Shown here one piece after another: positions 1-8,903 of a stretch of 64,000 nt of DNA (its first letter is position 1; each line of letters opens with the position of its first letter). Below the pieces are notes generated by a model. The model worked only from the letters and a program-made list of their open reading frames with translations, ran no database searches and was not told the DNA's origin. This stretch comes from an uncultured Bacteroidales bacterium (GTDB lineage: Bacteria; Bacteroidota; Bacteroidia; Bacteroidales; UBA3824). A program made the translations under genes and the position numbers. Location: contig CALFIU010000063.1 in assembly GCA_937877455.1 (NCBI GenBank), forward strand, positions 40,092 through 104,091. Direction: 5' to 3'.

Positions 1-475
1 TAGTGGGCGGAAGCGGCGCACCAACAAGTTTTAGTGCATCAATGTTTATTTTATAATCTATTGTTTGTTCTTGATTTTTAAGGTTTTGGATTTTTTTAGA
101 CTTATAATCAGCAAAATCCACAGAACTGTTTTTATAAATTACCGATGCCATAAACTGAAAAAGCGAATCTATAGCTTGTTTATGAGAAACCATTTTTTTA
201 ACCATCAATTCATCGGCATAAAGGTCGCAACCTGTTATATCTGCCACTGTTTGTTTAATACCCCTAAGTTGTCCCTCTCCAACGCCCGAAACATCGGCAG
301 TAAGCCTATATGTTATGTATTCAAATTCTGTTGTGGTAACTATCTGAAATCTAAGGCCATTGGTTAATTGTATGATGTTGTGGTTTTCTATATCGCGAAT
401 TACATTTAGTGCGTTTTGGGCAGTGCAATTAGTTAACGCCAAAAGTAAGATTAATATAATGCGCAATGTTTTCAT
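1..475 (-). CDS. Partial exported protein, possibly M16 peptidase-like N-terminus
   Basis: The reading frame is open from an ATG at 475 to the window edge, so the C-terminus is missing. The first 20 residues look like a signal peptide, ending near LTNCTAQN, where the Cys could be a lipobox or the AQN a signal peptidase I site. After it comes 'LTNGLRFQIVTTTEFEYI', which resembles the opening beta strand of M16 (insulinase-like) domains, but no HxxEH zinc motif is visible in the available 158 residues. The M16 relation is therefore a weak inference and any such domain may be inactive. It lies 23 bases downstream of the barrel gene on the same strand and is probably its operon partner in envelope function. 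Confidence 0.6.
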   Translation of the reverse strand, partial: MKTLRIILILLLALTNCTAQNALNVIRDIENHNIIQLTNGLRFQIVTTTEFEYITYRLTADVSGVGEGQLRGIKQTVADITGCDLYADELMVKKMVSHKQAIDSLFQFMASVIYKNSSVDFADYKSKKIQNLKNQEQTIDYKINIDALKLVGAPLPPT

Positions 476-498
476 AACAACCAAATTTTAATTATTTT

Positions 499-1155
499 CT
501 AAAACTTGCCGAACCGCAATGTTAATGCATAATAGAAATGGTTTAACTCATTGTTTCTCAATATTTTCTTTTCTGTTTTTTGATATTCTAATGCTGTTAA
601 ACAATCGCGATAAGATACACTTGCAGCCAACTGTATGTGTTTAGTTGCTTGAAATTCCAACTGTACACCGGGTTCAAATACAATTAACGCTGACGTTGAT
701 TCGCGTGCACCTGTTGATTTGGCCACCTTATACGAGTCGCTATAATAGTCGGGAGTTTCGTAATTAATTTTTCCAGCCCCCATACGTACTGGTATAGCAA
801 GATGTAGTTTTCTTTTTTGAAAAAAAATCGGTTGGACATATACACCGCCATAAAATGCGGATAGCATATAATCTTCACCCAAAATGTAGTCGTATTTTTC
901 GTCGGAATATAAACCAGCAAAAAAACCTCCTGCTTCTATACAACCATTAATTGTTACTCCCATATCAATTCCAAACTCACCAATAAGTCTATGTTTAGAG
1001 GCTTGTCCAAAGGCAATGCGTACACCCAAATTTAAACCTATTTGCGAACTATCGGATAGTAGTGAATAATCTTCTACTACATATTCATCGTTCTGTGCTG
1101 ATAATGAGTTAGTTATCGATAATAATATTATAAAAATTATTAGGATTTTTTTCAT
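499..1155 (-). CDS. Small outer-membrane beta-barrel-like protein
   Basis: A protein of about 218 residues with a clear signal peptide (MKKILIIFIILLSITNSLSAQ). The mature part alternates hydrophobic and polar residues in short strands and ends in LTLRFGKF, with a terminal aromatic residue as in many outer-membrane barrels. I chose the ATG at 1155 because the upstream in-frame candidate at 1161 is TTG and would lengthen the signal peptide needlessly. I do not recognise a specific family. It begins 14 bases after the stop of the large membrane protein upstream, so the two are very likely co-transcribed. Its ligand or partner cannot be told from the sequence. Confidence 0.7.
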   Translation of the reverse strand: MKKILIIFIILLSITNSLSAQNDEYVVEDYSLLSDSSQIGLNLGVRIAFGQASKHRLIGEFGIDMGVTINGCIEAGGFFAGLYSDEKYDYILGEDYMLSAFYGGVYVQPIFFQKRKLHLAIPVRMGAGKINYETPDYYSDSYKVAKSTGARESTSALIVFEPGVQLEFQATKHIQLAASVSYRDCLTALEYQKTEKKILRNNELNHFYYALTLRFGKF

Positions 1156-1169
1156 AAGCAAAACATATT

Positions 1170-4100
1170 TTATGCCGTTGCGGCAGCCTCTTCCGATTCG
1201 CCTTCTTCTTTTACGGTGTTTTCGTTAAACACATATCTTATCAAGTCGGTCTCGCTAACAAGTAGGTTAAAATATTCAGAGCGGCTTATTAGTAATGCTT
1301 GGCTATCTTTCTTGGCTAGCAACACATTAGCACCTTGATCGAGGTTTAAGCCTTTGATAATGATGTCGTTTTTGAAAAAATAAATATCTTCTCCAAATGT
1401 TTGCGTAACGCTTAACGAACCTTTTAACAAAATAATAATATCCTCTGGCATACCGGTATTTGATATTTGTATTTCGCCATCCTTGGGTATTTCTACTTTT
1501 CTAACATGTTTTGCCATTTTTACCAATAAATTTTCTGGTACATTGAAATACATTGGATGTTTTTTCAACAATTTTACCTTGTCGAGTAGTAATGGCATAT
1601 TGTTAGTAAGGTCGTTGAGCAACTGCTGTTTTTTGCTCGACATGTTCATCAAATAATCAGAACATTTTATAGGATTTTCTTCGTATATTATTTTTGCAGC
1701 TTGACTATACACCAATTCATCAGTATGGTAAAGACAAAGGAAAATTTCATCTGGCATTTCTGATTTTCTAATTTTACTCATTAACTCATCAAGGTTGCTA
1801 CGTACCCAAAGTGTCAAGTCTTTGTAGTCCATAACGTTGCTGCGACTTATACCCTGATTTTTGGTTTTGTGAAGTCGACCGAGTAGTTCTACAGATTTAG
1901 AAACTGTCCATGTGTCAAGTTTTGAATAATCGCGTTTTATAATTTCTTTTAGACGATCGGCAAAATTGAATTTGTGTTGTGGAAAGAAACTACTCAACTT
2001 TCTAATTTTCTGCACTGCAGATAAGTCGTCGAACAATGGCGAAACTATATGCTTAATGTCGGGCGAAAAGAAATTATCGATAATTTCTAACGCAAATATT
2101 GTATTTTTACCAATTATATTTTTTTGTATCAATGCTATAATTCTTGGCTCGTAAATGAAACTTAATAGTTGAAAAAGTTTTTCAAGGTTGTTTTGTCGTT
2201 CCAAATCTAATGCTTGAATCATTTTGAGAGTGTTTTTCTCTTCTTCCAAGTCTTCTATTGACGACATTATCCAAACAATATTTTCTACTAATGATGATAT
2301 TTTTTGTTTTATTACATCAATATCTTTTTCATCAGAGGCTTGAAATTTGCAAAAATACATAGCCTCAATTACAGCTGTTTGAACTTCTCGATTTGGATAA
2401 TTGATATTTTTTATAAGCGATGCTCTTGCAGGAAAACTACCAAACCTTGCCCACAATTCTATGATTCTTAACAAGATAGATGGTTGTACACAACGGTTAA
2501 AATATTCGTCAAGAGCTGGTAAAACTCTATCGCCAATGTCAAGCAAAACACTTCCTGCAGTATTGTAATACTCTACCGATTCTATCAACCCAATGAGTTT
2601 ATCTATCATTTTTTGGGTACGCAGTTTCCCCGCAAGTGTAATAGCAGCCGACTTAACGTTTTTGTCTGTGGAATCAAGTAATGAGAGTATAATTGTTTCG
2701 TCAAGAAGTTTTTCGTCAGAAAACATATATTTTTCCAACTTTATTTTATCGGATACAAATTCCGAAGTTGCTAATTTTTGCAATTCGTTGGGAGATGGAC
2801 TGGTAATTTCGCTATAATCGAGGTATTTTTTTGCGCGTTCAGCCAAAAGTCTTACTTCGGTGTTTTCTGTTGAATTGTAAATTTTGTCGCATGGTTGGGC
2901 AATGCGTTTGCGCCATGTTGGGTCTATATTACGCAAAACAGCCTTATTTACAACCTCATCGGTGCTTTCAAGTAACGAACTTGCTAAGGCTTCGAGCGAG
3001 CGTGGATTAGTTTCTGATAATATGGTAACTGCAAGGTTTGTTATAGATTTGCTACCTTTTTTTACATATTTGCGAATCATTTCACTACCATATTGGTTTT
3101 TAGAAGTGTCGCGACGTTTTTCTTTGCTTATGTCGGCAAGTATTTGTCGGATATTATCCTTATAACTTAAATAAAGATTTCGCGATGATATAAACCATGC
3201 AATAAGTATAGGAACAAAAAATAGCGGGAAATATTTAAAGTTATACCCTCCTCCAAGACTTATTATTGTATTTACACCGAGGATAAATGCACCTGCAATG
3301 GCTATGCTAAATTGCATTACCACACCAACTTGTGTTTGTACGGCAAATTTTTCATTGTCGGGTAAAGGTTGATAAAGTATATTAAATGCAGGGTCATCAA
3401 GTCCACGACGTAGAATACGCTCTTGCGATTTATTTATTGTCATCAAAACAAGAAACACAATACTTTCTACACCAGAGAACAATGCAACAATAGCAGCCAA
3501 CAAAACTATTGCAGTAGATACCATCGGAAGTATGGTTAGCCCAAGTTTAACTCCGTATTTGCTCAAAAGTCTATTGGAGAAAAGCGAAATAATAAATTCT
3601 CCAATTTTTAATCCACCATAAACTAATGCTAAGTATTGCGAAACGTTATCTGGCGCAATGTGTATTTTTACTGTACTAAGAAACGAAAAGTCGGTTACGT
3701 ATATAATCGTCATTGAGATAACAGCGCAGATGAAGATATATTTAAAGTAATCGCGCTTTATAAGATTTAAAAACGATATGCTATTGTCTTTGTCCTCTTT
3801 TTTGAGTTTTAGAGTAATATTCTTTTTTTCACCAACGAGTTTTTCAGGATATTTATTATAAAGCATTATTAAAAACACAATACCCACCAAAAAACCGAGT
3901 GCTGCAATGTAAAGCAAGTCATAAGGATGGTTAAGTACTTTGTTGAGCAATGGAATAACCAAATAACCAATTACAGCAGCCAACACACCCCCCATACTAA
4001 AAAGTGCAAAAATTCGCTTAACTTGTACAAGATTTAGAAATTTTAGCGACAAAGCACCACATTCTATACCCACCATCGACAAAAATGGCCACGCCCAAAT

Positions 4101-4454
4101 AAAAACAGAGAAACTTAACCATTTAGGATTAATACTACCAACAAGTATTGGAGCTGCCAATGTAACAAGAGTCATAAATACAAGCGTACCTGTAAAAAGT
4201 TTGCGGCTACCTATGCGTTTTTGAAACCATGAGTAAATTGTGGTAAAAATGTAACCTCCTACACCTGATGCTATATATGCGTAAGGCAATTGTTCGCTGC
4301 CAAAATAACGTATAAACTCAGAGTTGGCTGGTGTAAAATAAAATGCACCAGCAAGACCAAGGAAAAACGAATGAAAAAATAGTAGCAGAAAAATATTGAT
4401 TTCCTGCGGCTTTAATTCAAAGTTTTTTATTAAAAAATGGTTTATTTTCTTCAT
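1170..4454 (-). CDS. Nucleotide-transporter-like membrane protein fused to HEAT repeats and a cNMP-binding-like domain
   Basis: A protein of about 1094 residues in three parts. Residues about 1-425 hold some 12 hydrophobic segments with the look of the major facilitator/ATP:ADP antiporter (Npt/Tlc) superfamily. Residues about 430-950 are helical pairs resembling HEAT repeats. The last 100 or so ('KDGEIQISNTGMPEDIIILL...') look like a cyclic-nucleotide-binding beta roll. The canonical phosphate-binding signature (GE followed by R-A-A) is not evident, so the C-terminal fold may no longer bind a cyclic nucleotide. This fusion type is known in Bacteroidota, but its substrate is unknown to me. The ATG at 4454 is preferred to an in-frame TTG at 4469. 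It heads the operon with the barrel protein. Confidence 0.75.
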   Translation of the reverse strand: MKKINHFLIKNFELKPQEINIFLLLFFHSFFLGLAGAFYFTPANSEFIRYFGSEQLPYAYIASGVGGYIFTTIYSWFQKRIGSRKLFTGTLVFMTLVTLAAPILVGSINPKWLSFSVFIWAWPFLSMVGIECGALSLKFLNLVQVKRIFALFSMGGVLAAVIGYLVIPLLNKVLNHPYDLLYIAALGFLVGIVFLIMLYNKYPEKLVGEKKNITLKLKKEDKDNSISFLNLIKRDYFKYIFICAVISMTIIYVTDFSFLSTVKIHIAPDNVSQYLALVYGGLKIGEFIISLFSNRLLSKYGVKLGLTILPMVSTAIVLLAAIVALFSGVESIVFLVLMTINKSQERILRRGLDDPAFNILYQPLPDNEKFAVQTQVGVVMQFSIAIAGAFILGVNTIISLGGGYNFKYFPLFFVPILIAWFISSRNLYLSYKDNIRQILADISKEKRRDTSKNQYGSEMIRKYVKKGSKSITNLAVTILSETNPRSLEALASSLLESTDEVVNKAVLRNIDPTWRKRIAQPCDKIYNSTENTEVRLLAERAKKYLDYSEITSPSPNELQKLATSEFVSDKIKLEKYMFSDEKLLDETIILSLLDSTDKNVKSAAITLAGKLRTQKMIDKLIGLIESVEYYNTAGSVLLDIGDRVLPALDEYFNRCVQPSILLRIIELWARFGSFPARASLIKNINYPNREVQTAVIEAMYFCKFQASDEKDIDVIKQKISSLVENIVWIMSSIEDLEEEKNTLKMIQALDLERQNNLEKLFQLLSFIYEPRIIALIQKNIIGKNTIFALEIIDNFFSPDIKHIVSPLFDDLSAVQKIRKLSSFFPQHKFNFADRLKEIIKRDYSKLDTWTVSKSVELLGRLHKTKNQGISRSNVMDYKDLTLWVRSNLDELMSKIRKSEMPDEIFLCLYHTDELVYSQAAKIIYEENPIKCSDYLMNMSSKKQQLLNDLTNNMPLLLDKVKLLKKHPMYFNVPENLLVKMAKHVRKVEIPKDGEIQISNTGMPEDIIILLKGSLSVTQTFGEDIYFFKNDIIIKGLNLDQGANVLLAKKDSQALLISRSEYFNLLVSETDLIRYVFNENTVKEEGESEEAAATA

Positions 4455-4563
4455 CTTTATCCCAAACAAGGATTTAAAATCCGTTTATCTTTATTATCTT
4501 ACAATATGCGTACCGATTTTTGTTTCAAAATTATAAAACTATTTTTTTTTACAAACCATTTTT

Positions 4564-7500
4564 TCAGAAATCTTTTGCAACTCTAAAACCAGTACGTCGT
4601 CCTAATCTTGTTGCATCGCTGAATCCTTGGGTTGCTATTTTTATTTTGCTACGCTCCGTTGCATAAGACCCCCCTCTTAGTGAAACCATTGTTGAACGAC
4701 CACGAACAAGCACTTCTACATCAGAATTGCGCACTACATTGAGATCCGAAATCTTAAATGTGTCGGCGCATATTTCCCATACATTGCCAAACATATCATA
4801 AAGCCCTGTAGATGATGGTTCTAATGTCGCAGTGCAATGTGGAACACCTCCCGAATTTCCAGACAACCATGATGTTTTGTTAAGATATTCGCTCGATGGC
4901 GCACCGTTTTTTATGTTTCCTTTTGCGGATAATGTGGCTGCATATTCCCATTCAAGTATTGTTGGAAGGCGTAGACGATAAAACTTACAAAATTCTTTAA
5001 CAAGTTCAAAATTCAACGAACCACAAGGATAAAGAGCCGATTCATTTTTAATATCCCAATATCCACCATTCTTGTTGAAAAAAACTTTAACTTCTGATGT
5101 TGAGTTTTTTTCGGTTAAATAACCTTCGGGCTTGGCTGCAGCATTGAGAAAGTTGGCAAGCATACGACCATTAACCTCCGTTTTACAAAGATAAAACTTT
5201 TTTATTTGCAATAGTTTGTTTCTCGACGACACGTCGCCCTGAACAATTGAAAACGTAGAATATGTACCTGCTGGTATGCCAATAAAATTTTCTGACGGAA
5301 AATTTTCAGCTTTATATTTATACGCTTCTATAAGTTCTGGTGTACGCCTATCGTTGGGATTTTGACGTACAATGTTGCTACACACCATTATAAATGCAGG
5401 ATAATTGCCAGCGTTTTTTAAACTATCGGCTATATTAAATAAGGTGTATAACCGTTGGGCTTGCGATTGTGATTTTTTTATTTTGGCTTGCGAGTCTTCG
5501 TCCAAGTTGGTAAACTCGGCAAATCTATAACATACTACTGCTTTTTCGTATTCGCCATTGTTATAATGTTGTTCCGCTGTTTTGAAAAAATGTTTGGCGT
5601 AGTCTTGTTCAGACTGCGGCGTAAAAGATGTGTCTTCTTGCGATACTCTTCCATCTATCATCGAACGAAGAAGTTTTGCGGCACGCTCTTCTTTTTGCTG
5701 GGCATCTTTACTTATGCGAACGGCTTCTTGAATTGACGAATCGGCTCGTTGACCTGCTATTTCTGCCAAAAGTTGAAGTTTTTCGGCATCTTCGGTTTTT
5801 AGCATGGCTACAAGTGCGAGGTTTTCTGCTTCTTGTTTGGACTGTTCTGCCTGCCACAACGCATCTTGTAGGCGTATATTAAGAGAATCGGCTTCCTCTT
5901 TGGCATTTATGGCAATGTGTCGTTCTTTAACAGCCCAAACAAATGCAAACGTTGTTGCCAACATCACTACAAAAGATACAACAGCAAAAAGTTTTGTTCT
6001 ACGTTGAATCTTTTTTTGAGTTTGCAAACTTAATTCTGCAGCCGCCGCTTTTTCTTTTTCGAGGTTTAACAATCTTTCGTTATGCTTACGCTCTTTTTCT
6101 TTTTCGGATTCTTCGTTATTTTTACTTTCAATTATAAAATGTGTTTGCAAATCGGTTGGCGGAGGATTTTTGCTTTTATCTGATAGTAAAAGTGTTTCTG
6201 GATTGATTGGTAAACTGTCGCTTTCGGCTATTCCAAACACTTCTTTGAGCCAACTTTCTGCCAATAACAATTCTTTACCATGCAAAAGCAATAGAGTATT
6301 TCTATCGTTTTCTACCCAACGTTGAGCGTATGCTGATAATTTTGTATGGTGATTGATATAATCTCTATCGCTGTCAAGAAGGCGTATCAAATCGGAAAAA
6401 CCTGTTGATACGTCCATGCGGTCTAATGTTATAGAAAATTCGTCAGAAGGTATTGTTTTCTTTATATCCATCAGTATATCCGACAAAAAAACAGTTATAA
6501 CACGTTTTGCATTTTTATGCGCATACTCATATTCGGCTATGTTTTCTGCATTTGATACATAAAGTGTTGATACAATGCGAACAAAATTTTTACAACGTGT
6601 TATCTGTGCGTTTATTTGTGCTGTTCGTAAGTCGGCTTTTTTAGGTAGATATTTTTTTTCAAACCATGTGCTTTTTCCTGTAAGCAAAAGTTGTTCGTTT
6701 ACCTTAGCCGCAACATCGTAGTCTGCCTCACAATAAGAAATGTAAACCTCAGGAACAATGGGTACACTATTTGAAATGTTAGCCGATAAAAATTCTGTTG
6801 TTTCAATAGCAGTTTCTATGTTTTTGGCTTGCGAAAGTTTTGCCCATGCTTGTGCGTTTTCCAATCCTGTACCTTCGAGAAAAAGCCCTGGAGACTTGCT
6901 TTTTTTCCAAAGTAATGCGCGTTTAAGAAGGTGTTTAGCCGTGGTATAAAACTCTCTATCACATTCTACAACGGTCAACAATTCGTCTATGGAACGTTGA
7001 AAAGGACTTTTTGCGCGTCGTGCTTCCACGTCTGATTCTGCGTCTAAGCCTAATGTACCGACATTTTCCGTTCTATCTATAAACATTATGCATGGTTGGG
7101 TCCTTAGTTGCGATGGCATTTGTTGGGCTTTAAGATTGTCGGCTTGCATAAATACTATGCGTTTTTTTAGGCTATCGGCTGTAGAAAGTAATGCTTTGCA
7201 ACGCGGTGAGTTAATAAAGTTTTTGGTTAACAACACAACCACATTATCGGAACCTACGAGCATATCAAACGTGTCGCTATCAAGTTGCTGCGAGTCGTCG
7301 GCAAGGGCGTTGTTGTCGGTGTTTACCGTTATGCAATTGAGATTGAGGGCAGATGTAAGTTTGGCTGCCAATTGGTTATCTGTTGGTGCAACTATAAGAA
7401 ATACATCGGCATTATCCAACTCTGCCACACGTCGAGATTCGCATATAAACTCGCTTTGCAGTTGTGTGGGAATACATGGAGGAAGCACAGTTTCGCCACG

Positions 7501-8499
7501 ACTATTGTGAAATGTCTTGGTTAATAGCCATCGTTGAGCTTCTTTGCGTTTGCCATCGCTGAGCAACAATTGTGGTAGGCGATGCTTTTCCTCCCATTCG
7601 AGCGATTGAAAAAGCAACTCTGTATGCAACCGTGTGTAACGCTTGTTGCTCTCTATAACGTTGGCAATACCGTCAAGTCCTTGTTGATAATCATCCAAAA
7701 AATCCCAACGTTCTTGTGGTGCAAATGGTTTTTCTTCTTGTCTAATGTTAATCCAATTAATCTTGGCAATGCGCTCATCTATCATGTCCATACAATCGGT
7801 TGGTTCTATGTGCATTATAGGTATAATGCGCTTGTTGTATTTTTTTGCCAATGCTATTTCTTTGGCGCAAAAAATAGATTTTACCGAATGTGGTGATATT
7901 ATAAACAGAAAATTGTCGGCGTTGCGTATGCCACCATCAATTTGTTCTTGAAAATCAACAGCCAAGGGAATGTTGTTCATATCCACCCAAACCGAGTAAC
8001 CACGATTTTGAAGATCGCGAAATAGCCTCATCGCCAACAAACTACTATGGCGACGACCGTAAGAGATAAACACGTTTTTCAATCCACTCGACTCTTGCTG
8101 TTCAAGGTGTTTGGCAGAGTTGAGAAAAGCTATGGCTTGGTCGAGATTGTCGAAAGTTTTTGCTCCATTGGAGGCTATTTTTTCTTTTAGTAACTTTAAC
8201 GATTGTAATTTTTCTTTGTCGAAAACATCATCGCCATCGGTTTCAAGAAAACAGAAAAGTGTTTTGTCGGTTTTTCTAAAACTATCATCTACCGCCTGAG
8301 CAACAGCATACACACCTTGCATTTTGGGTGTTAATACATAAAGGCAGAAATCGCAGTTTTCGCGTTCCAATAATTCGGTTTGCATGGCTTTTTCGTCCCA
8401 ATTATCTGTAACGGGGTTGAAATAATCAATTTCTAACCTCGGTATTACATAATCGCGCCATTTGGAGCCATTAACCGTTCCGCCTAAAAACACCTTCAT
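4564..8499 (-). CDS. Giant multi-TIR membrane protein with deoxyribosyltransferase-like N-terminus and FGE-fold C-terminus
   Basis: A protein of 1311 residues. Residues 1-127 ('MKVFLGGTVNGSKWRDYVIP') resemble the nucleoside 2-deoxyribosyltransferase-like family found next to TIR domains. TIR 1 spans about 141-255 (VFISYGRR; putative NADase Glu214 in CAKEI), TIR 2 about 364-475 (aligned position is Leu437) and TIR 3 about 583-700 (Glu656). Each is followed by a similar helical motif with a Trp and an 'LL.G..L..A..W' end (285-327, 514-557, 711-753). A single membrane span lies at 837-857, preceded by KKIQRRTK, which favours an inside N-terminus. Coiled coil (about 862-945), TPR-like helices (about 965-1060) and an FGE-sulfatase/SUMF1 fold (1071-1311; GNVWE, LRGGS, GFRVAKD) follow. 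The two catalytic Cys of FGE are replaced (Thr1281, Ile1286). The gene stands alone. A signalling or defence role is inferred; the function is unknown. Confidence 0.85.
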   Translation of the reverse strand: MKVFLGGTVNGSKWRDYVIPRLEIDYFNPVTDNWDEKAMQTELLERENCDFCLYVLTPKMQGVYAVAQAVDDSFRKTDKTLFCFLETDGDDVFDKEKLQSLKLLKEKIASNGAKTFDNLDQAIAFLNSAKHLEQQESSGLKNVFISYGRRHSSLLAMRLFRDLQNRGYSVWVDMNNIPLAVDFQEQIDGGIRNADNFLFIISPHSVKSIFCAKEIALAKKYNKRIIPIMHIEPTDCMDMIDERIAKINWINIRQEEKPFAPQERWDFLDDYQQGLDGIANVIESNKRYTRLHTELLFQSLEWEEKHRLPQLLLSDGKRKEAQRWLLTKTFHNSRGETVLPPCIPTQLQSEFICESRRVAELDNADVFLIVAPTDNQLAAKLTSALNLNCITVNTDNNALADDSQQLDSDTFDMLVGSDNVVVLLTKNFINSPRCKALLSTADSLKKRIVFMQADNLKAQQMPSQLRTQPCIMFIDRTENVGTLGLDAESDVEARRAKSPFQRSIDELLTVVECDREFYTTAKHLLKRALLWKKSKSPGLFLEGTGLENAQAWAKLSQAKNIETAIETTEFLSANISNSVPIVPEVYISYCEADYDVAAKVNEQLLLTGKSTWFEKKYLPKKADLRTAQINAQITRCKNFVRIVSTLYVSNAENIAEYEYAHKNAKRVITVFLSDILMDIKKTIPSDEFSITLDRMDVSTGFSDLIRLLDSDRDYINHHTKLSAYAQRWVENDRNTLLLLHGKELLLAESWLKEVFGIAESDSLPINPETLLLSDKSKNPPPTDLQTHFIIESKNNEESEKEKERKHNERLLNLEKEKAAAAELSLQTQKKIQRRTKLFAVVSFVVMLATTFAFVWAVKERHIAINAKEEADSLNIRLQDALWQAEQSKQEAENLALVAMLKTEDAEKLQLLAEIAGQRADSSIQEAVRISKDAQQKEERAAKLLRSMIDGRVSQEDTSFTPQSEQDYAKHFFKTAEQHYNNGEYEKAVVCYRFAEFTNLDEDSQAKIKKSQSQAQRLYTLFNIADSLKNAGNYPAFIMVCSNIVRQNPNDRRTPELIEAYKYKAENFPSENFIGIPAGTYSTFSIVQGDVSSRNKLLQIKKFYLCKTEVNGRMLANFLNAAAKPEGYLTEKNSTSEVKVFFNKNGGYWDIKNESALYPCGSLNFELVKEFCKFYRLRLPTILEWEYAATLSAKGNIKNGAPSSEYLNKTSWLSGNSGGVPHCTATLEPSSTGLYDMFGNVWEICADTFKISDLNVVRNSDVEVLVRGRSTMVSLRGGSYATERSKIKIATQGFSDATRLGRRTGFRVAKDF

Positions 8500-8665
8500 C
8501 TTTTGAGTAAAAATATGTAAATTGCAATTTTAATAATTTTTTTTTAAGAGACATATAAAAAAAACATTAATTTTAAAAATGTATTTTTTTAATTAAATAG
8601 ATGCTTGACGCAAATTTCATTTGAAATTGCCATATTTCTTCTTAAGTAAAAGTGTGAAAAAAAAT

Positions 8666-8695
8666 TTTGATATATAATTTTATTTTATACATTTG
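8666..8695 (+). promoter_or_regulatory. Promoter of the ilv operon
   Basis: TTTG at 8666-8669 and TACATTTG at 8688-8695 are separated by 18 bases. They match the Bacteroidota -33 (TTTG) and -7 (TAnnTTTG) elements. Transcription would begin close to 8700, a few bases before the leader peptide. Confidence 0.75.
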
Positions 8696-8713
8696 CAGCG
8701 TTAAAAACTAATA

Positions 8714-8803
8714 ATGATTCGAATTATTGACATAATATCAACCGTGATTGCAGTCGTGATTATTGAAGTACCACGTAAGCAACGGCAAAGTTTTATGTCT
8801 TAA
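8714..8803 (+). CDS. ilv operon leader peptide (Ile/Val-rich)
   Basis: A 29-codon frame starting with ATG at 8714 and ending with TAA at 8801. Residues 2-19 contain eight Ile and four Val and no Leu ('MIRIIDIISTVIAVVIIEV'), followed by PRKQRQSFMS. It lies between a good promoter and an intrinsic terminator, and the genes downstream make Ile and Val. This is the signature of a ribosome-stalling attenuation leader. Codons 22-24 (AAG CAA CGG) contain the antiterminator arm at 8779-8785. A ribosome stalled at the Ile/Val codons would leave this arm free, while one reaching the stop codon would cover it. It is too short for routine gene calling. Confidence 0.85.
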   Translation: MIRIIDIISTVIAVVIIEVPRKQRQSFMS

Positions 8804-8862
8804 TTTTAAGAAAGAGATTTTTTGAAACCGTTGCTACTAAAAAAAGTTGCAGCGGTTTTTTT
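8779..8862 (+). promoter_or_regulatory. Transcription attenuator of ilvBNAC (antiterminator and terminator)
   Basis: Terminator: AACCGTTGC (8826-8834) pairs with GCAGCGGTT (8849-8857) over nine base pairs including one G-U, followed by a T run to 8862. Antiterminator: GCAACGG (8779-8785), inside the leader peptide frame, is the exact reverse complement of CCGTTGC (8828-8834) and would sequester the 5' arm of the terminator. The mutually exclusive pairing is seen directly. Control by Ile/Val tRNA charging is inferred from the leader composition. Confidence 0.8.
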
Positions 8863-8903
8863 GTATAAAATTGTTGTATGAATTTATTTTTTAACAAAAG
8901 GAT

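Noticed and set aside
8612..8624. 13-base match AAATTTCATTTGA shared with 63945-63957
   Set aside because: In AT-rich DNA of this length many 13-base repeats are expected by chance; no longer similarity surrounds it.
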